A DNA stretch of 43,549 bases from Actinomycetota bacterium (GTDB lineage: Bacteria > Actinomycetota > Actinomycetes > JACCUZ01), in NCBI GenBank assembly GCA_030841025.1, contig JAVEDJ010000309.1:1-43549 (forward strand), given 5' to 3'. The translations under genes were made by a program, and so were the position numbers. The notes under the pieces were generated by a model. The model made no database searches, was not told the origin of the DNA, and saw only the letters and a program-made list of their open reading frames with translations. This document shows, one piece after another, positions 8,411 through 17,180 of the stretch (the first letter of the stretch is position 1; every line of letters begins with the position of its first letter).

Positions 8411-9559
8411 GTGACTGATCCCGTCCAGTCCCTGCCGCGACTGGCCGACGTCCTCGCGGTGCTCGATGGGCTGTACGACCCACGATGGGCGCAGAGCTGG
8501 GACTCGGTCGGACTCGTCACCGGAGACCTCGACCAGCCGGTCCGCCGGGTGCTGCTGGCAGTCGACCCGGTCGACGCGGTCATCGCCGAGGCGGTCGACT
8601 GGCGAGCAGACCTGCTGCTCGTGCACCATCCTCTGCTGCTGCGGGGCGTGCACAGCATCGCGACCAACCACCCGAAGGGACGGGCGGTGACCGCACTGGT
8701 GCAGGCGGGCCTGGCCCTGCACGTCGCGCACACCAACGCCGACGTGGCGAGTCCCGGCGTCTCCGACGCGCTCGCGCGAACGCTCGGTCTGCATGACCTG
8801 CGGCCCCTTCAGCCCGTCGCCGGTGACGCCCTCGACAAGATCGTGGTCTTCGTGCCGACCGCTGATGCCGAGCGGGTGCTGGACGCGATGGCGGACGCGG
8901 GGGCGGGCCGGGTCGGTGCCTACGAACGGGCTGCCTGGTCCACCGAGGGCATCGGAACCTTCCGGCCACTCGACGGAGCGCGCCCAGCAGTCGGCGAGAT
9001 CGGCGCCGTCGAGCAGGTCCACGAGGTCCGGGTCGAGATGGTGGTCAGCCCCCGCCGTCGTACCGCCGCGATCGAGGCACTTCGCGCGGCGCACCCCTAC
9101 GAGGAACCGGCCTTCGACGTGATCCCGACCGCGACCCCACCCGGCCCGCGGGGCGTCGGACGCGTGGGCGAGCTCCCCGAGTCCGAGACGCTGCAGGCCT
9201 TCGCCGCGAGGGTCTCGCGCGCGCTGCCGGTGACACCGGCCGGAGTGCGGGTTGCGGGCGACCTCGGCGCGGACGTACGCACCGTTGCCGTCTGCGGGGG
9301 AGCGGGCGACGACCTCTTCGACGACGTACGGCGAGCCGGGGCGGACGTCTATGTCACGGCAGACCTCCGCCACCACCCTGCCTCGGAGTCTCTCGCGCAC
9401 GGTGGGCCCGCTCTGGTCGACTGCGCCCACTGGGCCACCGAGTGGCCGTGGCTGGGCGTCGCCGAGCAGCAGTTGCTCGACGGGCTGGCCGCGCGGGGGG
9501 CTACGGTTGAGACTCGTGTCTCGCACCTCGTGACCGATCCGTGGTCCTTCCGTGTCTGA
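8411..9559 (+). CDS. Nif3-like dinuclear metal-centre protein (DUF34)
   Basis: 382 residues from GTG 8411. Metal ligands of the Nif3/DUF34 fold are visible: His72-His73 in LLLVHHPLLLRG, Asp111 in HTNADVA, and His340/Glu344 in DCAHWATEWP. The length fits members with the extra PII-like domain inserted in the middle (about 135-235, with HPYEEPAFDVI). Members form toroidal hexamers; the biochemical role is unsettled, with proposals including GTP cyclohydrolase-like activity and metal insertion. In actinobacteria it usually precedes the zinc-ribbon coiled-coil protein and the RNase H/phosphatase fusion, exactly as here. Confidence 0.92.
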   Translation: MTDPVQSLPRLADVLAVLDGLYDPRWAQSWDSVGLVTGDLDQPVRRVLLAVDPVDAVIAEAVDWRADLLLVHHPLLLRGVHSIATNHPKGRAVTALVQAGLALHVAHTNADVASPGVSDALARTLGLHDLRPLQPVAGDALDKIVVFVPTADAERVLDAMADAGAGRVGAYERAAWSTEGIGTFRPLDGARPAVGEIGAVEQVHEVRVEMVVSPRRRTAAIEALRAAHPYEEPAFDVIPTATPPGPRGVGRVGELPESETLQAFAARVSRALPVTPAGVRVAGDLGADVRTVAVCGGAGDDLFDDVRRAGADVYVTADLRHHPASESLAHGGPALVDCAHWATEWPWLGVAEQQLLDGLAARGATVETRVSHLVTDPWSFRV

Positions 9560-9601
9560 CGGCGGATCGCAGCTGAACTACGCAGACCACTGGAGATTGC
9601 G

Positions 9602-10345
9602 CTGAAAGCCCCCGCCAACGATCAGCAGCGCCTGCTCGATGTACAGGCGCTGGACACGCGGATCGACCAGCTCGCGCACCGCCGTGAGACCTTGCCCGAG
9701 CATGCCGAGCTGCGCGAGCTCGAGACGACGATCGGCGCCCTGCGTGACCAGATCGTGGGCGCGGAGACCGAGGCCAGCGACGTCACCCGTGAGCTGGTCA
9801 AGGCCGAGGGCGACGTCGACCAGGTGCGAGCTCGGGCCGGCCGCGACCAGCAACGGCTCGACGCCGGTCAGGTCTCCTCGCCCAAAGAGCTCGAGGGCTT
9901 GCAGCACGAGATCGCGACGCTCGCCAGGCGGCAGAACGACCTCGAGGACGTCGTCCTGGAGGTCATGGAGCGGCTCGAGTCGGCACAGAGCCGCCAGGCA
10001 GAGCTGACGGCACAGCGCGAGCAGGCGGAGGCCCGAGTGGCCGCGCTGACCGCGTCGCGCGACCGCACGACCGTCGAGATCGACAACGAGGTCACGACGC
10101 TGCGCCAGCAGCGGGACACGCAGGCCGGTCGGATCGACGCCGACCTGGTCACGCTGTACGAGAAGATCCGGGCCCAGCAGGCCGGCATCGGGGCGGCCGA
10201 GCTGCGCCAGCGGCGGTGCAGCGGCTGCCGGCTCGAGCTGAACAACGTCGAGATCGGTCAGCTGCGAGCAGCGGACGACGACGAGGTGATGCGGTGCGAC
10301 GAGTGCCGGCGCATCCTCATCCGTACGTCCGAGTCCGGTCTCTAG
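9602..10345 (+). CDS. coiled-coil zinc-ribbon protein (C4-type), apparent CTG start
   Basis: 247 residues. A long coiled coil (about 5-195) is followed by a C4 zinc ribbon with Cys206-x2-Cys209 and Cys232-x2-Cys235. This is the CT398/DksA-like family found in nearly all actinobacteria, often described as possibly nucleic-acid or flagellar-export related; its function is unproven. Upstream of the internal TTG at 9692 the frame still reads family-like sequence (LKAPANDQQRLLDVQALDTR), but there is no ATG, GTG or TTG between the in-frame stop at 9557 and 9692. The CTG at 9602 gives the expected N-terminus and has GGAG six bases upstream, so it is chosen. Confidence 0.85.
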   Translation: MKAPANDQQRLLDVQALDTRIDQLAHRRETLPEHAELRELETTIGALRDQIVGAETEASDVTRELVKAEGDVDQVRARAGRDQQRLDAGQVSSPKELEGLQHEIATLARRQNDLEDVVLEVMERLESAQSRQAELTAQREQAEARVAALTASRDRTTVEIDNEVTTLRQQRDTQAGRIDADLVTLYEKIRAQQAGIGAAELRQRRCSGCRLELNNVEIGQLRAADDDEVMRCDECRRILIRTSESGL

Positions 10346-10349
10346 ACCC

Positions 10350-11522
10350 TTGACGCGATTCATCGTCGAGGCAGATGGGGGTTCGCGAGGGAACCCGGGG
10401 CCCGCTGCCTATGGCGCGGTGGTCCGGGACGCCGACACCGGTGAGGTGCTCGCGGAGCGAGCGGCGTACATCGGGACCGCCACCAACAACGTCGCGGAGT
10501 ATCGCGGGCTGATCGCCGGTCTCACGGCCGCACAGGAGATCGATCCCGCGGCACCGATCGAAGCGCGTCTGGACTCCAAGCTCGTCGTCGAGCAGATGTC
10601 CGGCCGCTGGAAGGTCAAGCACCCCGCGATGCGTCCGCTCGCCCTGGAGGCGCGCGACGTTGCGCCGCCGGAGCAGGTCACCTACACCTGGGTGCCCCGT
10701 GAACGGAACAAGCATGCGGACCGGCTGGCCAACGAGGCGCTCGACGCCACAGCGCGCGGCGAGGTGTGGTCCGAGTCGCAGAGCAGCGCGGCGCTCGATG
10801 TCGGTGCCGGGCCGTTCGTCGACGAGCCGTCGGTCGACGAGGCCGAGGTCGAGCCGCCGCCGGCCAGGACGCTGGTCGGGTGGGACGTCGGGCTAGGGAC
10901 TCCCACCGCGTTCGTCCTGCTGCGTCACGGGGAGACGGTGCACACCGGGGAGAAGCGCTTCAGTGGCAGCGGCAGCGCGGACCCGCCCCTGACCCCGACC
11001 GGTGAGGAACAGGCCCGCCGGGCGGCGCAGCTGCTGACCACCCGCGGCATCACGGCGATCGTCAGCTCGCCGTTGCAGCGCGCGAGGCAGACCGCCGACA
11101 TCGTCGCGGCGACCTTGAAGCTGCCGGTCCGGGTCGTGGACGACGTACGCGAGTGCGCGTTCGGCGAGTGGGAGGGACACACGTTCGCCGAGGTGCGCGA
11201 GCAGTGGCCGGACGAGCTGACCGCGTGGCTCGGATCGACCGCGGTGGCTCCACCGGCCGGCGAGTCGTTCGACGTTGTCGACACACGGGTCTGCCGCGCG
11301 CGCGATCAGATCATCGCGCGGTACCCGGGGGCCCGTGTGCTGGTGGTCTCGCACGTGACGCCCATCAAGGTGCTGGTGCGCCATGCGCTGGAGGCACCAC
11401 CCGCCGCGCTGTACCGGATGGAGCTCTCGCCTGCGTCGGTGACGGAGATCGAGTGGTTCACCAACGGCACGGCCTCGATGCGCTCCTTCAACGAAGCCGC
11501 TCACCTGCCGCCCTCGGCCTGA
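10350..11522 (+). CDS. bifunctional RNase HI / histidine phosphatase (CobC-like) protein
   Basis: 390 residues from TTG 10350, four bases after the previous stop. Residues 1-140 are an RNase HI domain: Asp9 in VEADGGSRGNPG, Glu50 in NVAEYRGL, Asp75 in ARLDSKLVVEQ and a C-terminal Asp in HADRLANEA. After a linker of about 45 residues comes a phosphoglycerate-mutase-like phosphatase with LLRHGETVHTGE (catalytic His near 192) and VVSHVTPIK. The same fusion is known from Mycobacterium tuberculosis Rv2228c, where RNase H and acid phosphatase activity have been described. It removes RNA from hybrids; the phosphatase substrate may be alpha-ribazole phosphate. Probably the last gene of the Nif3 operon. 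Confidence 0.93.
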   Translation: MTRFIVEADGGSRGNPGPAAYGAVVRDADTGEVLAERAAYIGTATNNVAEYRGLIAGLTAAQEIDPAAPIEARLDSKLVVEQMSGRWKVKHPAMRPLALEARDVAPPEQVTYTWVPRERNKHADRLANEALDATARGEVWSESQSSAALDVGAGPFVDEPSVDEAEVEPPPARTLVGWDVGLGTPTAFVLLRHGETVHTGEKRFSGSGSADPPLTPTGEEQARRAAQLLTTRGITAIVSSPLQRARQTADIVAATLKLPVRVVDDVRECAFGEWEGHTFAEVREQWPDELTAWLGSTAVAPPAGESFDVVDTRVCRARDQIIARYPGARVLVVSHVTPIKVLVRHALEAPPAALYRMELSPASVTEIEWFTNGTASMRSFNEAAHLPPSA

Positions 11523-11611
11523 GCCGCCCGCCCCCACCCGCTGCGTCGATCATGCAGCAAGGGACACCATTGGCCCCGCGTTGGGACATGGCGCCCGGGC
11601 CCGTCCAGGCC

Positions 11612-12751
11612 TCAACTGACGGCGAGGGCTGCTGTGGTGGCCACGAGCACGATCGGTACGCCCAGAAGGCCGACGGCGGCAAAGTGTCGTGCGGACACCT
11701 CGACGCCCCGCGCCTTGCATCGCTCGCGCCACAGCAACGTGGCCAGTGACCCCCACAGCAGGACGAGCGGACCCACGTTGGTACCGATCAGCAGAGCCAG
11801 CAGCCGGACGGGCGAGGCACCCGCCGCATCGGGCTCCACGACCAGGTACGCGGGCAGGTTGTTGAGCAGGTTGCTGGCCACCGCCCCGACACCGGCGATC
11901 TGCAAGAGGTCGAAGCCGCCGTCACCGTGTCCCGTCACGGATGCGACGACGCGGTCCCCGCCGTGACGCAGGAACGCCTCAACCACCAGAGCGAGCCCCA
12001 GGACCAGCACAGCAAGTCGCCAGGGAACCAACCGAAAGCCCAGGGCGTCGCGGCGTCGTACGGCGAAGACCATGACCAGCAGCGCGGCCGCCACCGCCAC
12101 CACGACCGTGGGATCGCCCCCAAGCAGCAGCGCCGGCACGAGACCGAGGCATGCCGCGGCCGTCAGCACGAACAGCGGGCCGTCGTCGACCTGCGGGCGG
12201 GCCGCAGCCACGTACCTGCCGCGGACCTCATGCCGATAAACCAGCCCCAGCACCAGCACCGTCGCCACGACAGCGACCAGCGTCGGGAACCACATCCGGG
12301 TGAGGAACTCGTGCGGCTCCAGCTGCAGGCGCCGCAGCGCGAGCAGGTTCGTGAGGTTGGAGACCGGCAGCAGGAGGCTCGCCGTGTTGGCCAGCCACAC
12401 CGTGACCATCGCGAAGGGCAGCGGTGAGATCTCCAGCTGCTGGGCAAGCGACAGCACGACGGGCGTCAACAGCACGGCGGTGGTGTCCAGCCCGAGGAGG
12501 CCGGTCGTCGCTGTGGCAAGCAGGGCTACAAGCAGGAACAGCAGCGGCGTCCGCCCCCGCGCCAGGTGTGCCGCCTCGGCGGCAGCGACGTCGAAGACCA
12601 ACGCGACCTCGGCGAGCTCGGCGAGCACCGTGATCGCGACGAGGAACAGCAGGATCGGGGCCATCCGTCGCCCCACGTCCGCGGCGTCGTCCCACGGCAG
12701 CAGGCCGGTGGCCAGGACCGCGACGGCCGCGAGGGTGGTGAAGCGCCACAC
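11612..12751 (-). CDS. ArsB/NhaD-like (SLC13-type) anion permease
   Basis: 379 residues with about ten hydrophobic helices. The strongest marker is SNLLNNLPAYLV near residue 300, the conserved segment of ArsB/NhaD ion transporters; a matching repeat, ANTASLLLPVSNLTNLL, lies in the first half. Members move arsenite, carboxylates or Na+/H+, and the ion cannot be chosen from sequence. No arsR or arsC lies nearby, so an arsenic role is not supported by context. The start is taken as GTG 12751, because AAGGAGG lies 12 bases before it; an alternative in-frame GTG about 11 codons upstream would place that site inside the gene. It is divergent from the RNB nuclease gene across 66 bp. Confidence 0.82.
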   Translation of the reverse strand: MWRFTTLAAVAVLATGLLPWDDAADVGRRMAPILLFLVAITVLAELAEVALVFDVAAAEAAHLARGRTPLLFLLVALLATATTGLLGLDTTAVLLTPVVLSLAQQLEISPLPFAMVTVWLANTASLLLPVSNLTNLLALRRLQLEPHEFLTRMWFPTLVAVVATVLVLGLVYRHEVRGRYVAAARPQVDDGPLFVLTAAACLGLVPALLLGGDPTVVVAVAAALLVMVFAVRRRDALGFRLVPWRLAVLVLGLALVVEAFLRHGGDRVVASVTGHGDGGFDLLQIAGVGAVASNLLNNLPAYLVVEPDAAGASPVRLLALLIGTNVGPLVLLWGSLATLLWRERCKARGVEVSARHFAAVGLLGVPIVLVATTAALAVS

Positions 12752-12817
12752 GGTGTCCTCGGGCCTCCTTGGCTCGTTGGTGCGCACCCTATGAGGTGGG
12801 CTGCGTAGGCTGCCGGG

Positions 12818-14239
12818 ATGCCTCGTCGTCATCTCCGACTCCGCATCGTCGACGGCGCCCAGCTGCGGGCCGGATTCGCGAAGATCCGCACCGAGCTGGA
12901 GCTGCCCCGGGAGTTTCCCAAGGCGGTGGAGGCCGAGGCGGCTGAGGCCGCGCGGCAGCCAGCCCTTCCGTCGTACGACGTCTCCACGTTGCCGTTCCTG
13001 ACCATCGATCCGGCGGGTTCGATGGACCTGGACCAGGCGATGCACGTCGAGCGGCGCGACGGCGGCTACCGCGTCCGCTACGCCATCGCTGACGTGGCAG
13101 CATTCGTGAAGCCCGGGGGAGCGATCGACGTCGAGGCCCGGCGCCGGGGCGAGACCCTCTACAGCCCCGACACGAGGACGCCGCTGCATCCGCCGTCGCT
13201 CTCCGAAGGCGCGGCGTCTCTGCTGCCGGGAGAGCTGCGGCCGGCGCTGCTCTGGACCATCGACCTCGACGGCGCGGGGGAGGAGCGCGAGGTCGACGTA
13301 CGACGCGCGGTGGTGCGGTCTGTGGACCGCTTCGACTACGCCGAGGTGCAGGCCGCCATAGACAGCGGTACGGACGACGAACGACTGTTGCTGCTCGCCG
13401 AGGTCGGCAAGCTCCGCAAGGAGCAGGAGATCGAGCGCGGCGGCGTGAGCCTGCCGATCCCCGAGCAGGAGATCATCGAGGACAACGGACACTTCCGCCT
13501 GAGCTACCGGGTGCCGCTGCCGGTCGAGTCGTGGAACGAGCAGATCTCCCTGTTGACCGGCATGTCCGCGGCCGGCCTCATGCTGCACGCCGAGATTGGC
13601 GTGCTGCGCACGTTGCCGAAGGCCCCCGAGGAGGAGATCCGCAAGCTGCGCCGCGCCGCCCAGATGCTCGACGTCGAGTGGCCGGACGGGACGTCGTACG
13701 CAGAGGTCATCCGCGGTCTCGACCCGACGAACCCCCGACATGCCGCGCTGCTCGAGGACGCGACGACGCTGTTGCGGGGCGCCGGCTACACCGCCTTCGA
13801 CGGCGGGATCCCGGAGCGCGCCACGCATGCGGCCGTGGCGGCGGCGTACGCGCATGCGACTGCCCCGCTGCGCCGCCTGGTGGACCGCTTCGTCGGTGAG
13901 GTCTGCGTGGCGGTGTGCGCCGGCCAGCAGGTGCCGGACTGGGTGCGCTCGGCCCTGCCCGAGCTGCCCGGCCGGATGGCCGAGTGCGACCGGCGAGCGG
14001 GCGAGCTCGAGCGTGCGTGTGTCGCGCTGATGGAGGCCGCCGTGTTGCAGGACTCCGTCGGACAGGTGTTCGAGGCGGCCGTGGTCGACGTCAGCGACAA
14101 GGGCGGCGGCACGGTGCAGCTACGTGATCCCGCGGTACGGGCGCCCTGCGACGGTCAGCTGCCGCTGGGAGAGGTCGTGCGCGTACGGCTGGCCGAGGCC
14201 GATGTCGACAGGCGGTCGGTGCGCTTCACCCTCGCCTGA
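12818..14239 (+). CDS. RNB-domain ribonuclease, short form
   Basis: 473 residues from ATG 12818. It contains the RNase II/R catalytic RNB domain (about 50-370): TIDPAGSMDLDQAM at 62-75, RYAIADVAAFVKPG, ETLYSPDTRTPLHPPSLSEG and the later HATAPLRRLVDRFV. The usual two N-terminal cold-shock domains are absent and only a short beta-rich tail follows, so it is far shorter than E. coli RNase R. Of the four active-site Asps of RNase II, Asp64, Asp70 and Asp72 are kept, and the fourth position is Gln73. It presumably degrades RNA 3' to 5'. The rnpB promoter appears to lie over its last codons. Confidence 0.9.
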   Translation: MPRRHLRLRIVDGAQLRAGFAKIRTELELPREFPKAVEAEAAEAARQPALPSYDVSTLPFLTIDPAGSMDLDQAMHVERRDGGYRVRYAIADVAAFVKPGGAIDVEARRRGETLYSPDTRTPLHPPSLSEGAASLLPGELRPALLWTIDLDGAGEEREVDVRRAVVRSVDRFDYAEVQAAIDSGTDDERLLLLAEVGKLRKEQEIERGGVSLPIPEQEIIEDNGHFRLSYRVPLPVESWNEQISLLTGMSAAGLMLHAEIGVLRTLPKAPEEEIRKLRRAAQMLDVEWPDGTSYAEVIRGLDPTNPRHAALLEDATTLLRGAGYTAFDGGIPERATHAAVAAAYAHATAPLRRLVDRFVGEVCVAVCAGQQVPDWVRSALPELPGRMAECDRRAGELERACVALMEAAVLQDSVGQVFEAAVVDVSDKGGGTVQLRDPAVRAPCDGQLPLGEVVRVRLAEADVDRRSVRFTLA

Positions 14240-14252
14240 GGGCGACTACTCT
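14225..14252 (+). promoter_or_regulatory. candidate rnpB promoter
   Basis: A -35-like TTCACC at 14225-14230 and a -10-like TACTCT at 14247-14252 are 16 bp apart. The -10 ends eight bases before the inferred RNA 5' end. The -35 lies inside the 3' end of the RNB gene. This is by inspection only. Confidence 0.45.
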
Positions 14253-14260
14253 GGAGGTAC

Positions 14261-14641
14261 GGCGGACGAGTCGGCCGGGCGACCGCGTCGAGAGCCTTCG
14301 GGCTCTCGCCGAGGAAAGTCCGGGCTCCACAGAGCAAGGTGGTGGGCAACACCCACCCGGGGTGACCCGCGGGAAAGTGCCACAGAGAACAGACCGCCGC
14401 CGGCCTCGGCCGGCGGTAAGGGTGAAACGGTGGTGTAAGAGACCACCAGCGCCCAGGGCGACCTGGGCGGCTCGGCAAACCCCACCTGGAGCAAGGTCAG
14501 ACAGGGAGCGTTCGAGGGCTGCTCGCCCGAGCTCCCGGGTAGACCGCACGAGGCTGTCGGCAACGGCAGCCCTAGATGGATGGTCGCCCGGCCGTCTTCG
14601 GACGGCCGACAGAACCCGGCTTACAGGCCGGCTCGTCCGCC
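14261..14641 (+). ncRNA. rnpB: RNase P RNA, bacterial type A
   Basis: The catalytic RNA of RNase P, which matures tRNA 5' ends with the RnpA protein. The conserved core blocks are all present in order: GAGGAAAGTCCGGGCTCC at about 14311, the CACAGAGAACAGACCG region near 14380, AGGGTGAAACGGTG near 14420, TAGATGGATGG near 14575 and AGAACCCGGCTTA at about 14611. The ends are set by the P1-type pairing of GGCGGACGAG (14261-14270) with CTCGTCCGCC (14632-14641). The length of about 380 nt is normal. Open frames seen across it on both strands are artefacts. The exact ends may differ by a few bases. Confidence 0.95.
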
Positions 14642-14756
14642 GCCTGAGCTCTGGTCGCGCGTGCGGCACGTCCAGCCTCCGGCACCGTCCCAGGGGGCGG
14701 ATGGTCGGGTGAAATGGTGATGGTCGAGGGTCCCGAAAGGGTGCGAGGATGCGTGC

Positions 14757-14978
14757 ATGGACGAGACCCAGTACGCGATGCTCGAGGACGGCAACTCCGA
14801 TGGTCAGGTCCGTAGGGTGCCCGCGGGGGCCGCGCCGTCACTCCGCGTAGGCGTCGAGCTGGGCGGGGAGCGCTGGACCGAGCTGTACCTCACCAGCAAC
14901 GGCCGGACAGTCGAGGACCCCGTGCACGGCACGATCCCCGTCCTCGTGTTCCGCCAGCGCCTGCACGCCTCGAGCTGA
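14757..14978 (+). CDS. small conserved-looking hypothetical protein (73 residues)
   Basis: 73 residues from ATG 14757 with GCGAGG seven bases upstream. The sequence is acidic at the start (MDETQYAMLEDGNSD), then beta-rich (SLRVGVELGGERWTELYLTS), with no Cys pair, membrane helix or signal peptide. Codon use matches the neighbours, with nearly all third positions G or C. I do not recognise a family. It stands alone between rnpB and the convergent cupin gene. A weak CCCCG/CGGGG stem at about 15014-15027 may end both. Confidence 0.6.
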   Translation: MDETQYAMLEDGNSDGQVRRVPAGAAPSLRVGVELGGERWTELYLTSNGRTVEDPVHGTIPVLVFRQRLHASS

Positions 14979-15031
14979 ACGACGCGCAGGCTGCTCCACA
15001 GCTCCAGTCAGCCCCGGCCGCGGGGTGGTTC

Positions 15032-15580
15032 TCATCCGAACGGCGAGTTGAGCCCGTGCTTGTCCACGAGCTCGGGTACCCAGGTGGGGTCGAAGAACAA
15101 CCCGTACGACGCCGCGAGCGTCTCGAGTGCCGCTGGATGGGGCGGGCCGGCCGCGATCATGTCGGCCAGCTCGAGGAAGAAGCGTTCGAAGCCGGCCGGC
15201 GTGATGATTTCGATCATGCGCGCCTCCTCGGGCCCGGCATTCCACATCGTGTGCAGCTCGCCGCGCGGCTTGCTGATGTAGCCACCGGGCTCGAGGGTCA
15301 CCTCGTCGGTCCCGGACCGAAAACCGATCGCTCCGGCGGTCACGATGGAGAACTCGTCCTCCCGGGTGTGCACGTGGGGCGGCACGAGCGCCCCCGGCGG
15401 GAACGGGTGCTCGACGATGGCGACCTGGCCCCCGGTCTGCTCGCCACCGAGCCGGAACCCGACGCTGATCGAACCGATGGGCCGGTCCGGTGCGTGCGGG
15501 CCCGGCAGCACCGTGAGCGGCAGGAGGCGGCCGGCCGCGGTCGCCTCCTGGAAGGTGGTGGGGACTGACGTCGCGGTCAT
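15032..15580 (-). CDS. cupin-domain protein
   Basis: 182 residues from ATG 15580, preceded by GAGGGAG. A single cupin barrel is seen, with motif 1 PPHVHTREDEFSIVTAG (two His and a Glu as likely metal ligands) and motif 2 ending PRGELHTMWN (third His). The C-terminal part (FERFFLELADMIAAG) is helical, as in quercetin-dioxygenase-like cupins that lack a second barrel. The substrate is not predictable. It is divergent from a TetR-type regulator across 109 bp that contains a symmetric operator candidate, so repression by that protein is likely. The longer upstream frame lacks a ribosome site. Confidence 0.82.
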   Translation of the reverse strand: MTATSVPTTFQEATAAGRLLPLTVLPGPHAPDRPIGSISVGFRLGGEQTGGQVAIVEHPFPPGALVPPHVHTREDEFSIVTAGAIGFRSGTDEVTLEPGGYISKPRGELHTMWNAGPEEARMIEIITPAGFERFFLELADMIAAGPPHPAALETLAASYGLFFDPTWVPELVDKHGLNSPFG

Positions 15581-15643
15581 GCGCGGCTCCCTCGAGGTGT
15601 GCGGTGGTCGTGACGTCGCCAGGCGACTTCGTTGACCATGGAT

Positions 15644-15665
15644 GTACACTCGAATTCAGATGTAC
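15644..15665. promoter_or_regulatory. inverted repeat, candidate TetR operator
   Basis: GTACA (15644-15648) and TGTAC (15661-15665) flank GAATTC (15652-15657), all symmetric about 15654.5. It is a 22-bp dyad with three unmatched bases on each side of the centre. It lies between the divergent cupin and TetR starts, where an autoregulatory TetR protein would bind. Binding is inferred from position and symmetry only. Confidence 0.5.
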
Positions 15666-15689
15666 TCCTGAACGACGGAGGCGTCAAGG

Positions 15690-16337
15690 TTGGAAGAACA
15701 GCAAAGTTCACCGAAAGTGCGCGGTTACACGATGCGCGCCCGCCAGGAGAGCGTGGAACAAACGCGCCTGCGGATCACCCTGGCGACGATGCGGTTGCAC
15801 GAGCGGGTCGGCCCTGCCGCCACCACGGTGTCCGCGATCGCGGACGAGGCGGGTGTCACGCGGCTGACTGTCTACCGGCACTTTCCCGACGACGAGGCGT
15901 TGGTCAAAGCCTGTTCGGGACACTGGCGGACCCTGCACCCTCGCCCAGACGTGGACGCCTGGTCACGGATCGCGGACCCGGTTCAACGACTGCGGGTGGC
16001 CCTGGCCGAGACCTACGCATGGGCCCGCACCGCCGCAGCGATGATGACGAAGATCTACCGTGATCTCGACGCGATGCCGGCCTTCGTGGGCGAGTTCCTG
16101 GCGCAGGACGAGCGGTCCCGGGTGGCGGCCCTCGCTACGGGCTTCCGAGCGCGGGGCTCTGTCCGCCGTCTCCAGGCAGTGTTGGCACACGCCCTGCACA
16201 TCCGGACCTGGGAGTCGCTGTGCGTCGACGGCGGGCTGGCCGACGACGAGACGGTCGAGCTCATGGTCGCCGCCGTGCTGGCCGCGGTCCAAGCGCCGAC
16301 TGCAGCCACGGACGCGAGCCGCGTCAGGCCAGCGTGA
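15690..16337 (+). CDS. TetR-family transcriptional regulator
   Basis: 215 residues from TTG 15690, with GGAGG eight bases upstream. An N-terminal TetR helix-turn-helix is clear at about 30-70: [30 protein letters not shown]. The rest is an all-helical ligand and dimer domain with no recognisable ligand class. An ATG 14 codons later is a possible alternative start, but lacks a ribosome site. It probably represses the divergent cupin gene and itself through the dyad at 15644-15665. Its stop overlaps the convergent map gene by 14 bp. Confidence 0.88.
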   Translation: MEEQQSSPKVRGYTMRARQESVEQTRLRITLATMRLHERVGPAATTVSAIADEAGVTRLTVYRHFPDDEALVKACSGHWRTLHPRPDVDAWSRIADPVQRLRVALAETYAWARTAAAMMTKIYRDLDAMPAFVGEFLAQDERSRVAALATGFRARGSVRRLQAVLAHALHIRTWESLCVDGGLADDETVELMVAAVLAAVQAPTAATDASRVRPA

Positions 16338-17172
16338 GGATCTCCGCGCCGGCATCGGTCACGAGCAACGTGTGCTCGAACTGCGCCGACCGTTGGCGGT
16401 CCTTCGTGACGACCGTCCACCCGTCATCCCACATGTCCCAAGCGTGCGTACCCAGGTTGAGCATCGGCTCGATGGTGAACGTCATGCCGGGCTGCATGAT
16501 CGTGTCGTGGTCAGGGTCGTCGTAGTGCGGCACGACAAGACCCGAGTGGAAGGCCGTGCCGATGCCGTGCCCGGTGAAGTCGCGCACCACGCCGTAGCCG
16601 AAGCGTCGGGCGTAGGACTCGATGACCCGACCGATGACATTGATCGGCCGCCCGGGCCGCACCGCCCTGATTGCTCGGTTGAGGGACTCCTGCGTGCGCT
16701 CGACGAGCAGGCGTGACTCCTCGTCGACGTCGCCCACGAGGTAGGTGGCGTCCGTGTCCCCGTGCACGCCGCCGATGAAGGCCGTGATGTCGATGTTGAC
16801 GATGTCGCCGTCCTGCAGCACGGTCGAGTCGGGGATGCCGTGGCAGACCACCTCGTTGATCGACGTGCACAGCGACTTGGGGAAGCCTCGGTAGCCCAGC
16901 GTCGAGGGATAGGCGCCGTGATCGCTGAGGAACTCGTGACCGATGCGATCCAGCTCGTCCGTCGTCACCCCGGGCGCGATGTGCTCGGCCACCGCATTCA
17001 TCGCCTGCGCCGCCAGTCGGCCCGCGACCCGCATCCGCTCGATGGTCTCCGCGTCCTTCACCTCGGAGCCGGTGAAGCGCTCTGGTCGCTCCCGGCCGAC
17101 GTAGGGAGGGCGCTCGATGGAGCTGGGGACATCTCGGATCGGTGACAGCCGACCGGGCGAAACAACAGGCAT
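16324..17172 (-). CDS. map: type I methionine aminopeptidase
   Basis: 282 residues from ATG 17172. It removes the N-terminal Met from new proteins. The five metal ligands are visible in [20 protein letters not shown] (two Asp), GHGIGTAFH (His), TIEPM (Glu) and QFEHTLLV (Glu), together with the substrate His in [11 protein letters not shown] proline-containing N-terminal extension of about 40 residues precedes the catalytic domain, as in the MetAP1c type of mycobacteria. The gene is convergent with and overlaps the TetR gene. A TAGACT box ends eight bases before the ATG, suggesting a leaderless transcript. Confidence 0.95.
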   Translation of the reverse strand: MPVVSPGRLSPIRDVPSSIERPPYVGRERPERFTGSEVKDAETIERMRVAGRLAAQAMNAVAEHIAPGVTTDELDRIGHEFLSDHGAYPSTLGYRGFPKSLCTSINEVVCHGIPDSTVLQDGDIVNIDITAFIGGVHGDTDATYLVGDVDEESRLLVERTQESLNRAIRAVRPGRPINVIGRVIESYARRFGYGVVRDFTGHGIGTAFHSGLVVPHYDDPDHDTIMQPGMTFTIEPMLNLGTHAWDMWDDGWTVVTKDRQRSAQFEHTLLVTDAGAEILTLA

Positions 17173-17180
17173 GGTGCAGA

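Noticed and set aside
11612-12751. Arsenic-resistance operon
   Set aside because: Only the ArsB/NhaD-like permease is present; no arsR, arsC or acr3 genes are near, and the family carries many other ions.
12752-13855. Upstream extension of the ArsB-like permease frame across the RNB gene
   Set aside because: It is antisense to conserved RNB motifs and lacks membrane or family features.
14226-14712. Several open frames across the RNase P RNA on both strands
   Set aside because: The region matches conserved RNase P RNA blocks with a closing stem; the frames have no protein-like features.
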